Source: Verticillium longisporum
Lineage: Eukaryota; Ascomycota; Sordariomycetes; Glomerellales; Plectosphaerellaceae
Reading direction: 5' to 3'
DNA: 64,000 nt
Assembly: GCA_019188255.1 (NCBI GenBank)
Contig: JAETXT010000013.1
Span: 2,356,001-2,420,000, forward strand
Below, one piece after another: positions 22,478-35,328 of this stretch (positions are counted from its first letter, which is position 1; every line of letters starts with the position of its first letter). Below the pieces are notes generated by a model, which made no database searches, was not told where the DNA came from, and worked only from the letters and a program-made list of their open reading frames with translations. The translations under genes and the position numbers were made by a program.

Positions 22478-24351
22478 ATGAAGCCCATATCCGCGAAAGC
22501 CGTCCTGCTGGCGGGGACAATCGTCTCGGCCATTCAGAATCCCATACTCCCAGGGTAGGACGACAAAAGCCCCAGTGTCTTGTCGAATACAGCCGGTTAA
22601 CCATGCCGCTGCCAGATGGAACCCAGACCCGGCCATCCTCCGGGTGGACGACACGTACTACATCGCCGTCTCGTCCTTCACGTACTTTCCCGGCGTGCCC
22701 ATCTATCGCTCCCGAGACCTCGCCAACTGGGAGCTCGTCTCGCATGCCCTCCAGAAACCCCAGCAGCTCCAGCTCAACGGCATCTCTTCCGGCAACGGTA
22801 AGCCCCATTTCCTCGAGGAGAAGTTCATGCTGAGGATTCGGTTTCAACAGGTGTCTGGGCGCCTGGGTTTTCGCACATCGATGGTCGCTTCTACATCACC
22901 TCGATGACGCGCTGGGGCGATGATCCCGATAACCGCACCTGGCCGCGTATCTGGTGGACATCCTCTGAGGATCTCGAGCCGTGGCCGGACCTCGTTTGGA
23001 CGGAACCGTACGGCATCGTCCCGGAGCTGTTCCGTGACCCCGTCTCTGGTAAAACGTACCTTCTCCTCTTGGTCCCGAATATCAACTACGACCGCGTATG
23101 GGGCATCACGCAGTGTGAGGTTGACCTTCGATCCGGCAAGTGTACCGGCCCATACTTCAACACATGGAATGGCACGTTGCCGCATGATGCAAAATCTCGG
23201 CCAGAAGGCCCCAAAATGTTCAAGCGTGAGGGGTGGTACTACCTACTGCTCGCCGAAGGTGGGACGAGTACCGGACACCGGGCGACCATCGGCAGGTCGA
23301 AAAGTCCAGAGGGGCCGTGGGAGGCAGCGCCAAATAACCCCTCATCTATAACGGAGCAGACCAGGCATTGACTATTCAGTCCACGGGACATGCGACCTTT
23401 ACTGAGACGCCTGGTGGTGCGTGGTTTGCTTCCCTCCTCGCGAGGCGCAACGTCAAAGGTGCCTCGCCGCTAGGGCGTGAGGCCTTTCTCGTCAATGTGA
23501 CATGGGCCGATGGATGGCCTACCATGAACGGCGGGCGGTACCTTTTGCCGAGCCAGTTCACCGAGGGGGACGTTGTTCGGAAGCCTTGGATCGACAACTT
23601 TGAGGGCGCAAAGCTCGACCTCAGCTGGTACCAGGTCCGGACACCTCATACAGAAAACTATCGTCTCCTCGGCGACGCGGGCAACAGCACTTCTGCGAAG
23701 ACGACGGGCGGCCTCGTTTTCAACCCAAACGTCTTCACCCTCAGCGACCGGGATGTCCCCGCAGCAATCTTCCACAAGCAAACGTCCTTGAACATGACGT
23801 TTTCGGCGACACTGCTTCCTACTGCGGGCGTTCTCGGACCACGACAGCAGGTGGGTATCTCGGCATATCTGAGTGATGTATCGCACCAGGACATTGGAGT
23901 TCGTGGCTGCTGGAACGCAACAGGGCTATGTGTTTACACGGATATGCTGCCAAAGTCGGCAGGCCCATCGACAAGGCCCGTGGCAAGTTACCACCCAGTT
24001 GGGAAAGCCTGTCATGCAATTTTGAGACTAACGAGGTAGCAGTCGACCGAATGGGCTCTCAACACAACATCTATCCCTTCAGATCTCGTATTGCACATCG
24101 ACGCCAGCCCCTTGGCCTATTCCCTCGGGTACGCACGCGGTAGCAGTGAAACCACTTGGTTAAAGCAATTTGAGATCAGGCAAATGGCCAACGGCCAGGG
24201 CTATTCGTTTTTCGAGGGAGCCATGTTTGCGTTGTTTGCCAGCGCCGCCGGCGTGCGTTGGCCCTTTGTCGCTCCGGATGTGGGCTTTGGCAGAATTAGG
24301 GAGGTCTTTCGTCAAGAAAACATCCCGGACTTTGACGACTGGAGTGGATAG
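22478..24351 (+). CDS. Secreted GH43 beta-xylosidase/alpha-arabinofuranosidase with C-terminal beta-sandwich
   Basis: This is a glycoside hydrolase of family 43 acting on xylan or arabinan side chains. The ATG at 22478 starts MKPISAKAVLLAGTIVSAIQ, a signal peptide. Introns at 22555-22615 and 22798-22850 give NPILPGWNPDPAILRVDDTY, which contains the N-terminal catalytic Asp, then FTYFPGVPIYRSRDL, GVWAPGFSHIDGRFYITS and RPEGPKMFKREGWYYLL, with the acid Glu in EGP. After about residue 310 follows the GH43 C-terminal jelly roll (DNFEGAKLDLSWYQVRTPHT). A fourth exon begins at 24043 after a GC-AG intron at 23983-24042. One base is missing in a C run at 23338-23341, between PNNP and LIYNGADQAL. The corrected length is about 566 residues. 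Confidence 0.85.
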
Positions 24352-27300
24352 GCGGTGGGTTTGACAAAGTTCGATAGGTTTGGGGTCAAAAAGCACACCG
24401 CACAATGCTCCAAGAATAGAAGACAAGTCGTTGAGCTGAAGCATCCCGGCAACAAACTCACCTGCCAAACCGGCACGTAGGGATCCCATCCGGGTCCCCG
24501 TGTGACCTCACCTTGGCTTTCAACTGGTCTTCGGGCAGACGTGACCATAAGGCTAAAAGCCACGTTGCCTTCAGCCGGGACCCGAGTCTCTGGCTACGCT
24601 CAAAAGCCGTGCCGTGCCAACCCAGAACCAGCCCGTCGCTCGACTCAGCACGATTCAAGGGCAACACTCAGGGGGCCATTTTGCTGGTGCGAAGCTGGCT
24701 CCTCGCACCAAAAAGCTTCGACTGGCTCCTCGGTTGGCTTGAATCTTGGGTGCCATCCATCGGCGGGGCGCCGGCTAGCAAACAGACGAGCGAGCTGATC
24801 ATCATGAGGAGAGGCTGCAGAAAGGGGCCAAAGTGGAAATGATCGTCAGGTACGGGGTGGTATCATGGTGAGTTGGAGTGCGGCAATACTGACGAGGTTG
24901 CACTGCACGGCCTCGTAACCAGGCTTTCCCAGGACAGCATGGACCGGCCGCCCCTCCCCGCCATGGACAGACAGGGCAGGCTCGATGTGGTATTGCCAGA
25001 CGAGCAATGTGACTAGACCAGCAAGGAAGAGACGCCCCCATCAATGGGCTGCAGCTTTCTCCATGGATTGTGGCTTGGAAAAGGCTGGTTATTAGCTCGG
25101 ATTGTCGCCGCGTAGTTGAAAAAAGGGCGGCTCGCGAATCTGTCGCCTGGAGCGAGATGGATGGCCCAAGGAACATGGGCAGAGAACAGTGCAAATGCTC
25201 GGAGAGACGGGAACAGACGGTTAGGGGGCTGACCCCAGACGTCAGCGGTCCCTCCCCTCTTGCCCCCTCACCCCGTAGATCGATCGCCGGGGCGACTCGC
25301 ACTACGAAATCGCCTCAAGCTTGGCTGACCGCCCCAGGCGTCGTTTCGAGGAGGGTGATCCGGAGGTGGTGATGACGGCAGGGCAGGGCAGGTAAGCCTC
25401 GAGCGCCAGCATGGAATTGAGCAGCTCTCTTGGAGGTTCCTCCGAGCTGCCGGCGATAACGGGTCATGGTCCCGGTGCCTGAGACGGTGATGTGAGAGTG
25501 AGAGAGGCAGTGAGGAGTGCCTGAGGGGCTCCGCCGTCGACCACCTGGTGTTGTCATGACAAGGCCAACAGGTTATATCATACTGTGTTATGCGTGTTTT
25601 TCCTGCGCGAGCACCTCTAGGGCAATGCATAGTTCGTTTTCTCGACGGGTGATGCTGGTCGGCGATTGGCATTCCAACCCCAAGACTGGCTGACGGCGCG
25701 CATGAAGTTGCACAGACTGTTGGAGATGAGCCTCCCAGGGCCTGGATACCCCTGTTAACCCCCCCCAGGCGACGCCTGAGAGTTCGTGCGGGGATGTCGT
25801 CTTTCTGGTCCGCTGAGGGGCACCTGGCTGGACATACCATCGGCATATTCCAGGTTTTAAATCTTCATCACATCTCGACACAAAGGGTACGAGTCTGTTC
25901 GTCATGCGCTCGCTACCCATGAGAAGAGACGGGCCTGCCCCCAACGTTTGTGTCGCCTCGAGACCCGTAGCGGGGAAGACTGACCAGACTCGGTATCGGT
26001 AGTGAGATTGCCATCGTATGCCGAGCTGCCACGCTACGACCCAGGCCGAGCTGCGCTGTACCGTGCCGTGCCCTGCGTTCGCTTCACGATGTGTGGCTCG
26101 GGACGCAATATGCGGTGACGGAAGGCAGATTGAAATCGGCGGCTTGGATGCCGTTTTGAAACCTCGGAAGAAGGCCCCAGGCGACCGTGTTTCCCGTTCC
26201 CGTCCTTGTCGAACGGGTGGTCCGCGCTGTTCTGAGAGAGACTTGCTTGAGATGGAGAGCCTCCCCTGCGAACAATCGCGACATGGCTAGGGAAGCACCG
26301 CCGAGGACAAGTGTTCTCTTTCCGAATGGGGCTTGAATGAAGAGCGAATGCTGCGTCGCACTGCGAAGGGGCCGCGGCCGTTGTCACTGCCACTGCTGCC
26401 ACTGCTGCCACTGCGAGAGCAGCGTTCTTTGACCCTAGGTAGGCTAAGATGGCATGGCGTCCGGAGCCTGGATGAGGGTTCCAGGAGAAGGCTCCCGTCG
26501 TTCCTTGCAGGGGTCCAACGTCTACTGCTCCCCCCAGAGAGGGGTTCAAGGTCATGTACCGAGTACAAAATCGACCGCCAGCTTGCGACCGCCCTCGCCG
26601 TGGCCCGAAAGCCCGCTCATGGGTGACTCGTGCTGCCTGATCGCCAGACGACAGCTAGGGTGCATGAATGATGCCGATTCGCAGGGTTCAAGGTACGCAT
26701 GTTGGGCTGGAGGCTATGATGTGGTGGTACAGTGCAGTACAGTAGACCATGAAAGCAGGCATCCATCCGGGAAGCCCAGGGTTGCACTGCACGATATGAC
26801 GAAGATGCATGCAAAGCAATGCAGGACAAGACAAAGAGACGAGTGGCTCGGACGGGGAATTCGGAGTCTTTGCTTGTTTGTCGGGTTGTGATCAACTATT
26901 GCCTGTGAGGGCTCGTTTTGGAGATTTGATGTCGACGAAAAGCATCAAAGCGCTTCAATGATCTGCTGCACAAAGTCTATAGAGCGGTGCCCAGTTCATG
27001 CAAATCAAGATGATGCGACCTCGAGGGGCTGCTGGATTCGGCCGACCAGTTCAAAGGGGAAATTTGACCAAATTGAAAATGACAAGATGGAGGACCTAGC
27101 CAAGGCCGATGCGCTGGAACAGGCCATCCGCGAACCCGGGTAACGCAAGGGTTCTGCCCCCATAACGGGTTGGAAATGTCTCGTGTCGATGCTTCTCTTT
27201 GTTGTTGCCCGTCGTGTCGTGTGGGCGCCGACGTCGTTGTCGTCGTCCATGACATTGCGCACGTTATGCGTCCCTACCGCATCAGGCGGAAAAGGCATTG

Positions 27301-28102
27301 TCCTGGTCCGACGACATTACCAGATCCGTGGACGGGCGCTGTCCCTCTTGCCCCCGCCTCCCTCCCTTAACATCGCCCGCGCCGCATGGCAAGTGAAGGA
27401 TGTCTTTTGTGCCACGAGCAGCCTATGGAGATGGAGACCATCTGCCGCGGCGGGAGCTTTGACCGACGTTGCGAGATGTTGGGGGCTGGCCTCGGAGACC
27501 AGGGAGTGAGCCCCAGTGCCAAAGCTGCATACGGCTCTTGAATGGGGGCATGCGCATGGGTTCACCAGCGAGATCTTGATGGACCACAGTGGACGTGTGG
27601 TTGGTTTGGTCGGACTCAGTCTGACCCAGGCCTCTGATGCTGAAAAGCAGAGGTAGCATGCCCGCTGGGTAACGCGGGCCGTTTGGACCTGTGAAGCGAG
27701 TCGAAGAGAGAAGAGAGGCGAGAGCAGGGAAGCCAGAACAGAACACCTAGTCAGAAGTCCCCAAGCCCAAGGTCCCCTGGCTCCTGGCTTCTGCCTGTTC
27801 TTCTGGCGAGGGTGGCAGGTGCGAGTGGGCAGCGCCAGCTGAGGCCGGCAACCCTACAGCGGAAGGCACCGCTGAAAAGGCACCTAGGGCAGGTGCCAGC
27901 AGGTACGTCCTGCCAGGTTAGGCTTTTAGGTCCCGCGGTCGTGCCCCCCCCGGACCACCAGGGTTAGTACCTTCACCTAAGGGTAAGGTAGGTTGGTACC
28001 TCAGGCCCAACGAAATGGAATATCTCCAACTGGGGAAGGAGCTATGGCCAAGCCCGATCTGGGTTCGCGCCTCTTTTTTTTTCTCCTTCCGCGCGGCTGC
28101 CT
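24352..28102. other. Gene-poor region of 3.7 kb
   Basis: No open frame on either strand shows a domain, and none is clearly favoured by splice signals. Visible items are a short run of 9-bp CACTGCTGC-type units at 26386-26425 and a perfect 7-bp stem at 27879-27897 (GGCACCT/AGGTGCC) with a CCTGCC/GGCAGG partner next to it. The right part, with the following leader, probably serves as the long promoter of the regulator at 29357. Confidence 0.4.
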
Positions 28103-29356
28103 GTGAACGTGGGTGGCTCTATCCTCCTCCTGTCCTCTCTCTGCGCGCGAGACATTAGATCATCATCGTGTGGTGGGTGCTGCCCCTGGGTGTCAACACC
28201 ACTGAACATCGATCGTGAGAAAAGTTTCCCTACAGCTGGACATGACCGACCAAAACCATTGGCCGCCAACCAATTGCTTTTATTTCAAATCCAGCTGAAG
28301 GAATTAAAAGCTCGCATTGTCGTCGAAGAGTCTCGAGCTCCGAGATCCACTCGGACCGATACCACCACAACCCATCGTACGGCCACACCCCTGGGTCTGT
28401 CGCGTCCTGACCACCCTCCTCCACGACCTACCTACGGTCCACGGTCCACCCTGGCGGACCCCGCCCGTCGCCTGCTCGCGCACAGGGCACGCGTGGAAAA
28501 CAGCCTGTTGGCGTCTGGGCTTGACTCTCCGGCCACGGGACGAAGAGGGGACCCTCATTCAGCGCGCCCGCCCCTTCTGTTGCGAAAGGCACGAAAATTT
28601 GTGCAGATACCTCGACCACCACGCATCGCGCGCGTCCACACACCCCCTGAGGCAAAGCCCGTCGAGCAACGAGCTTTTGTCAATTCCTCGACATCCTCCA
28701 CCCCCTTCTCTTCGTCTCCATTCAGCGCCCTGCGTATCTGCCTCCGATCAATCAACTCGCGCCCTACCACACCCACCCAACGCACACGCCCCCGTCTTTC
28801 TGACCCGACTACCTCCCTCCGCGCGCTCGTCCTCCGCCGAGAGAAGCCCCCCGGTCTCTGCTCGTCGTGTCCACCCCCCAGTCTCCCAGGTCATCCCATC
28901 CCGTACTCAGTACCTACCTGCCAGGACGTCTGCCACACTCAACACACCCACCCGGCACCACGCGAGACGAAGCGAGGCCAAGCGAGGCGACGCGCTTGCT
29001 GCTGGTTTACTGTTACTCGTCCTGCTTCTGGTCGTCCTGCTCCTCCGCCGCCCGGCCTCACTCGACCTGGGCTTGCTCCCGCGCCACTCGACTGGACAAG
29101 GACAGATCCGATCAAGCATACAGCAACCCCCTTACCTGCGCCGCTGCCCGGTGGCCGCCGCGGCTCACAGTGCCTGTACGAGCACCGGGATAGACGTCAG
29201 GGACGCAACCCTCTCCCCTCACACACCCCCGATCGTGCCAGCCTGCCCGCCGTCGCCCTCCCGGCTCAGGGGTGGTCGCGCCTCCTCTGCCCCCTTCCCC
29301 TTGTCCATCGAGACGTCAAATCGTGGCTCCATAAAAATTTCTAATTAAAGTCCCAA
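28103..29356 (+). promoter_or_regulatory. Long C-rich leader/promoter of the Zn2Cys6 gene
   Basis: About 1.25 kb of C-rich, A-poor DNA directly precedes the ATG at 29357. Two plus-strand frames stay open for 343 and 413 codons simply because stops are rare; their Pro/Ser/Thr/Arg-rich products have no domain. Long pyrimidine-rich leaders are common for fungal regulators, so I read this as 5' UTR plus promoter. The transcript start is unknown. Confidence 0.45.
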
Positions 29357-32249
29357 ATGGCTCCAAACGACACCTCTCAAGAGCCTGCCGGTGACGCCTC
29401 TGCGTCGACGACCTCCTCGTCAACCGCCGTTGCTGCCCCTCCTCCTCCTCCTCCCACCTCTCCTCCTCTTCTCACCTCGACTTCGACGCCTCTTTCCTCA
29501 GCCGTCGCCGCCGCTTCTCAACCGTCGCCTCAGCCCACGACCACCGCACCCTCGACGAACCCGACTTCTGCTACGCCTGTGAACGTTCCTGCGAGTCTAT
29601 CACCAGCTCACGCGACCCCAACCGCGCCCGAATCTAACGCATCAACCCTCGTCAACGCCGTTGCTTCGACCGCCGCTCCTCCTCCTCCTCCTCCTCCTCC
29701 TCCTGCCGCTCCTGCCGCCGCTGTCTCGACAACCGACGCTGTCCAGCAAAACGGCGACGCGAGGTCGTCCTCCTCGCCCGCCATGTCACATGGACAACAC
29801 CCTACTGGACCTCACCGGCCGCCAGGGGGCTATCCGAGCCCGACTACGTACGGATCTCCGCTGGCGCGCCTGTTGGTCCGTACGGATATGGTGGTCCTCC
29901 GCAGCAGGCTTCAATCGACCCATATCGAGCGAGTCCCGGTGCTCAGGTATCATTGCCGAGCGTCAAGAGCTTTGATGCGTTACAATCGCAGCCACAACAC
30001 CAGCCGCCTCCGCCGCCACCACCACCACAACAACAGCAACATCACCAGCACTCTCACCAGCATGGCTCGCCTCATGCGCCGCCACAACCCATGTCCATGC
30101 CCATGTCCATGGGGCATCCCCAGGGCATGCCGTACTATAACCACATGTCAATGGCTCCGAATCCTTACCAATTGCCTTCCGACAACATTAGATATGCCAT
30201 CCCCCCGCACGATATGCGGTACGGGAGCGGTCCCCGTGGACCAAAGAAGGTACGACGTCATGGGCTGCTGGGTTGACCCGACATACGACGGCGAGACCTG
30301 TCGCCACACAGGATCCCTCGCTAATCACTATTCTTGTTTGCAGGAAATCAAAAGACGAACAAAGACGGGATGCTTGACATGTCGCAAACGCCGCATCAAG
30401 GTTGGTCGCTCCTTTCTTTTTTGCTTTTTTCTTGGGGAGCGTTTTATTCGTATGCGGAGGCAGGAGACCGAAGGGAAAGAAAAGGAAAGCGGGAGTTGAA
30501 GATGAAAGAGGTCGGGACATCGAGTATTCATGAAACAAGAGGAAATGGAATGAACGAGGTGTGGCGGTGGTGGGTTTTGGCGAGACGTCGCTTGGAGTCG
30601 CTTGCGGTCGCTTGATCTCGAGCTACTGCGAAGCGAAAACCACTCCGTCCGTTCATCCGATGTCACTCGGCAGGTGATCCGCGGCTAGTCTCGAGCGCCA
30701 GGCAAACGTTTCTTCATGCTGGGGTTGGATGCGCCTCATGAGTGATGCTCACCACGACAATGATCATGATGATTATGGAAGAACATGCTAACTTTTTTCC
30801 CCCACATAGTGCGATGAAGCCCAGCCGACATGCAACAACTGCAAAAAGTCCAAGCGCGACTGCGCCGGATACGACCCCATCTATAATCAACAGCCCGTAC
30901 CTTCCAACATTCAGCCGGCCCTCTACAGTCACCACCAACCCGCCGTACCGACGCCAACCGTTCCTTCGTCATTACCCCCTCCACCACTACAGCCTTCCAA
31001 TCCCTATGGTTCGCAGCCTTCGGTCCTGCCGAGCTCCTACGGCCCTCCCCATCGGCCAGCACCCACTTCGACTCAGCCCTGAATTCTCCCGCCTCGGCCA
31101 AAGCGGACGGTTACGGAACGGCCATTGATCCTGCGCTGCAGAACCTGCCCATGCTCGCATCAACACCAAATTTTGCTTCCGGCCAGCAATCCGCGACCGG
31201 CGGCAACCTGACCTTGAGAGGTGCCGTCCCCCTCCCTCGCCCCTTTCCGTTCCTGCCTGTACCTGCCCCTTACTGTTGATTTGATTGGATCCTCCGGCTC
31301 ACGCGCGAAACTCTCAGCCAAAAAGATGAAGATTGAACAAATCCTGGACCTACTGGGCCCCGCACCATCACCTCCTTCCGAGGGAGACGGCCAGGTTACA
31401 CCGGAGGTGGCCAAGGAAATCACCCGCGTCTACCATGAAGTGTACGCTTTTGGACTCGATTCCTTCTTCGAGACGCGCTGGTTCGGCTGCATGATGACGG
31501 ACCCATCAACCCTGAATCTCTACCGTGACCTACGTGGTGCGCGGGACGTCTTTGCTGCCTTTCTCAAGTGTATCGAAAAGACACACGTCAACGACCGCGC
31601 CAGCTCGAACGCGTCAGGCGCACTCGTGACGCGACTTACCTGGACTCTGGCAACTCTTCCCTAGGCTGCGGTCCCACCGAGCCTCTCCAAGGCCCGACCG
31701 CATGCTCCACTTCCACCACCAACCAATCCCGTAGAGATTCGCAACAGCGTCTTTGTTGTCGACGTTCTCCTCCGTGGCGATTTCATGATGTCGGCCAACC
31801 CCTTGACGGCGCCTCGAGCCGACAGCGACACGAACCGCGTGCGCGAATATGAATTCTGGTACAACCTCGCGCACTTCCTCTGCCTCCCCGACACGACGTA
31901 TGAAAGCAAGCACGATGAGCGAGAGACGGCACTGAACCGAATAAGGACCCTCCTGGACGGTCAGGAGAACCGCGACCTGTTGTACTCGATTGCGATTGCG
32001 CGTGAGCTGGCGCCGAGACTCGATCCTGGGTACGAGACATCGATCCCGCAGCAGGCCGACGAATCCGAACCGAAGAACCGACTGTTTGTTGCCAGCAACT
32101 TCATCCGCAGGGAGGCACAGGTATCTGGTGGCACGACAAACGTTGTGCGTCGCTTCAGCGAGATTGCCATTCAGTCCTTTATCAACCCCGGCGTCAACAT
32201 CGGACGCCTCAACAACACGGGCGTGCTGAAGCAGTCGTGGGAGGAGTAG
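29357..32249 (+). CDS. Zn(II)2Cys6 transcription factor with central zinc cluster and fungal-specific regulatory domain, frame breaks as read
   Basis: The N-terminal 300 residues are Pro/Ser/Thr/Ala-rich with PPPPPPPPP, QQQQHHQHSHQH and MSMPMSM repeats. Introns at 30250-30343, 30401-30809 and 31221-31317 assemble the zinc cluster [35 protein letters not shown]. The 409-bp second intron interrupts the cluster just before CDE, a site used in many fungal cluster genes. The C-terminal part (YHEVYAFGLDSFFETRWF, MMTDPSTLNLYRDL, REYEFWYNLAHFLCLPD, RLFVASNFIRREAQ, SFINPGVNIGRLNNTG) is the fungal-specific regulatory region. One base is missing near 29858-29861 (GSP to AGAPVGPYGYG) and another near 31041-31050 (SSYGP to SASTHFDSALNS). 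An in-frame TAG at 31662 follows WTLATLP. The corrected length is about 764 residues. It resembles S. pombe Moc3-type regulators; the target is unknown. Confidence 0.8.
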
Positions 32250-34081
32250 CCTTGTACGGCCTTTTTACGGAACGCTGGGCTCATTGGCGTCAATCGGTTG
32301 GACGGAGTCATTGGTTTTCATTTCTTTACGTTTTCCCCCTCGACCATCGGTCCTGCGGGCTCTCTGTGCAATATTCACGGCCTTGTATCGGTTGCTTGCA
32401 TTTCGAGCCTACACGCTGTATCAGTAGCACAGTCAAAAAGTATAGGTGCATGGCGATCGGCACCTCGGAGTTGGAGAGGTCAGCAGCTCAGCGACGGATG
32501 GCAGCTTCATGTACATTAAGTGAAAAGCAAGAGCGGAAAGGCACTGAGAGTGGGGCAGTAGTGCAGCCGCTGAAGAGAACACTCTAATTCATCAAGTTCC
32601 ATCTTGAGATCCTTTCCCTTGGTCGAGTGCGAGGCACAGCCCACAGGACGGATCGCCAGCGCGGTAGCTGTGATGGCGACATTGCCCTGGATACCAATGA
32701 TGAAAGAGGCTGCAGGAGAGCCATGCACGGGGCACCCTGGCTGGGCGCTGGTTGGCAGTTTCAGGCCGTGGTGTGGTACGGGAAACTGGTCGGGACATAT
32801 CGCTCCATAATCCCCTGTTGGCTGACCTGTCTCTAGTGTGCGCCCTCGGTCTGGGCTCGCCCGTTGTGGTTGTTCGGTGCGTCGTGGCGGTGTGCGGGAT
32901 TGGCGGGGTCCCACTTTTGCCGCCGAAGCCGGCCGGAGGGGATGGTCGGGCCGGAACTGCGTCGATGCTGTGCGCTATCTTGTCTGTTGTGTTTTGTCTC
33001 AGACTGTGGGTACGAGACATGGCAGAAAGGTTCATGATGGATGTGCCTGTGAGGAGGATACTCTATCTAGCAGAGGGAGCGCTTTCGGAGGGTGATATCA
33101 GGATGGATCGACGGTGCGTCACTGTTTCGAACGAGCAGTCGAGGCTGACCCATCCTGCGCGAGGTGATTGAGCTGCATTGGACCGCAGCTTATCTATCTG
33201 ACGCCATGCCGTTTATCGCACGTCGTCTATAGTCCAAGGCGGTGTCATGCAAATTGCAACCACCGAGGAGGCCGGTGAACAGCAGCAGCCTTTGCGGTAG
33301 CGGATCGCGACACACAAGTTATGGCAATACTCGAGATACACTTACAAGCGTTGTCAGCAAGGACCGGGGGGAAGAAATTTGCACAGCAGGTCATCACAGC
33401 AGCAGTAGTAGAGGCGAGAATGAGGTAAAGCAGGACCATGGCCGCCTGGCCAAGCCTTAGGGCGTGCCGGCCGGACCCAATGTCGCCGTTCTATGAGGCA
33501 GTTTTGCTACCCTGTCGTTTCTGTGCCGCCTTGGGCCGATGACGATGCCGCAGCGATCACGGTCTCGTCCGCTTCGCTATGTGACCGTCGGGTACATGCC
33601 GTGAGGGCGCCTGAGCTGTATTGTGTGCTGGCAACGAGGCCTTACCCTCCGCTGAATGGGGGACGACTCATGGCCCATGCCTTCCGACGCAAGCTCCGAA
33701 TCACCCCGTCGCGTCATTTCCAAATCCAAGGAACCAAATCACGGCAGGCGAGCCCCAACGTCTTATATTATCGCATGGGGTTACGGTTGGGAGACAAGTG
33801 CCTCTCTCCTGCTCCCTTTCCCAAATACCCCCAGCTCCTTCCCCGCCACTTTCACCCCGCGCGTCGATCACCCCGCCAAAAAAAAAAGTAGACAGGACCC
33901 CGAGATAAGGCAAGTGCCACCCACTGATCAACAATCGCAATTGACCCCGCGAACGACACAAACAACGGCACCAACCTGAACCAGACAACCAACTACCCGA
34001 GACATCGTCATTGACGCATCCGGTTATCAGCTGCAGTACCGTTTACCACGTGGATCCGCATTGCTAGAGAGGAAACCCATA
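32250..34081. other. Intergenic region, no supported gene
   Basis: This 1.8-kb spacer separates two plus-strand genes. Open frames on both strands (up to about 147 codons near 32592-33035, minus) lack domains. The last 300 bp include a CCCCAGCTCCTTCCCC-type pyrimidine tract and an A9 run near 33880, as expected of the promoter of the next gene. Confidence 0.4.
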
Positions 34082-35328
34082 ATGGCTGCCCCATCCCATG
34101 CCTACTGGCGGCCCAAGGTTCTGCGCTTGGGAATCATCGAGAGGTAGGTGGGAAGCACTGCCCAATATCGGACTTCACAGGTGGCCTGCAGCAACTAGCA
34201 CCAGAATAACTTACAGCTCACAGCGCTTTCGATGCCTGGGCCCAGGTCGAAGAGATTGCGGAAATTGTCGTGCCCGAGTCTACAAACCGGGAGGACTTCA
34301 TCAAAGAGTGCCGCAGCGGTGCCTTTGACGGCGCGACCATCGCCTACCGCACCTTTGACTCGGTCAAGATCACGGGGCGAATTGACAGCGAACTCATCGA
34401 CGCCCTCCCGGCCTCACTTATTTTCATATGCCACAATGGTACGATTCACCATCCGCGAGCTCAGCCAATCTTTGACTGACACTGCTTCAGGCGCCGGGTA
34501 CGACCAAATTGATATTGCTGCTTGCAGCAACCGTGCCTTCCTCGAGGATAAACCTCCCATACGCGTCTCCAACACACCGACCGCTGTGGACGATGCCACG
34601 GCAGACATTGGCATCTGGCTCATGCTCGGTGCTCTACGCAACCTGAACAGTAGCATTGCCTCGCTGCGGAAAGGAGAGTGGCGTGGCAAGACGCTGCCCG
34701 CCCTCGGCCACGACCCTCAGGGAAAGGTCCTCGGTATCCTAGGCATGGGCGGCATTGGTCGCAACATGGCCCGCAAGGCCCGCGTCTTTGGCATGCAGAT
34801 CCAGTATCACAATCGCAAACCCATTGCCCCTGAACTGGAGGCGGAGTGTGAGGCACGGTACGTCAAGTTTGACGAGCTTCTCAAGACGAGCGACGTCATC
34901 AGTCTCAATCTACCTCTGAATGTGAGTATTCTCGTGGGTGCAGTGTGTTTGTTGCCTGGCTGACTTTGCAACTCCAGGACAATACCAGACACATCATCTC
35001 GACCCCGCAGTTTGATATTATGAAGAAAGGTGTGGTCATTGTCAACACAGCGCGGGGTGCTGTCATCGACGAAAACGCGCTCGTCGCCGCTCTTGACGCG
35101 GGCCATGTCGCCTCGGCCGGCCTCGACGTCTACGAAAACGAGCCGCAAGTTCACGAGGGTCTCCTTGCCAATCCCAACGTGCTGATAGTTCCACACATGG
35201 GCACGTGGACTGAAGAGACACAGACCAAGATGGAGGAGTGGACCATATTCAATGTTGTGTCGGCCATCAAACACGGGGAGCTGCGCAGCATAGTACCAGA
35301 GCAGAAGATCCCCGTCGCTGGACCCTAG
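34082..35328 (+). CDS. D-isomer-specific 2-hydroxyacid dehydrogenase (glyoxylate/hydroxypyruvate reductase type)
   Basis: This is an NAD(P)-dependent oxidoreductase that interconverts D-2-hydroxy acids and 2-oxo acids. Four exons are joined by introns at 34144-34223, 34439-34490 and 34922-34977 and give 352 residues. Landmarks are the substrate-side NGAGYDQIDIAAC; the Rossmann signature VLGILGMGGIGRNMARKA followed by NRKP, where Arg after the second strand suggests NADP preference; NTARGAVIDENALV with the catalytic Arg; AGLDVYENEP with the catalytic Glu; and VPHMGTWTEET with the catalytic His. The start MAAPSHAYWRPKVLRLGII has no targeting signal. The frame is intact and the splice sites are strong. 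The natural substrate cannot be read from sequence; D-mandelate or hydroxypyruvate are the usual options. Confidence 0.92.

Noticed and set aside
28103..29344. 413-codon plus-strand open frame as a gene
   Set aside because: The product is low-complexity Pro/Ser/Arg with no domain, another frame is equally open, and the DNA is A-poor, so long stop-free frames are expected by chance.
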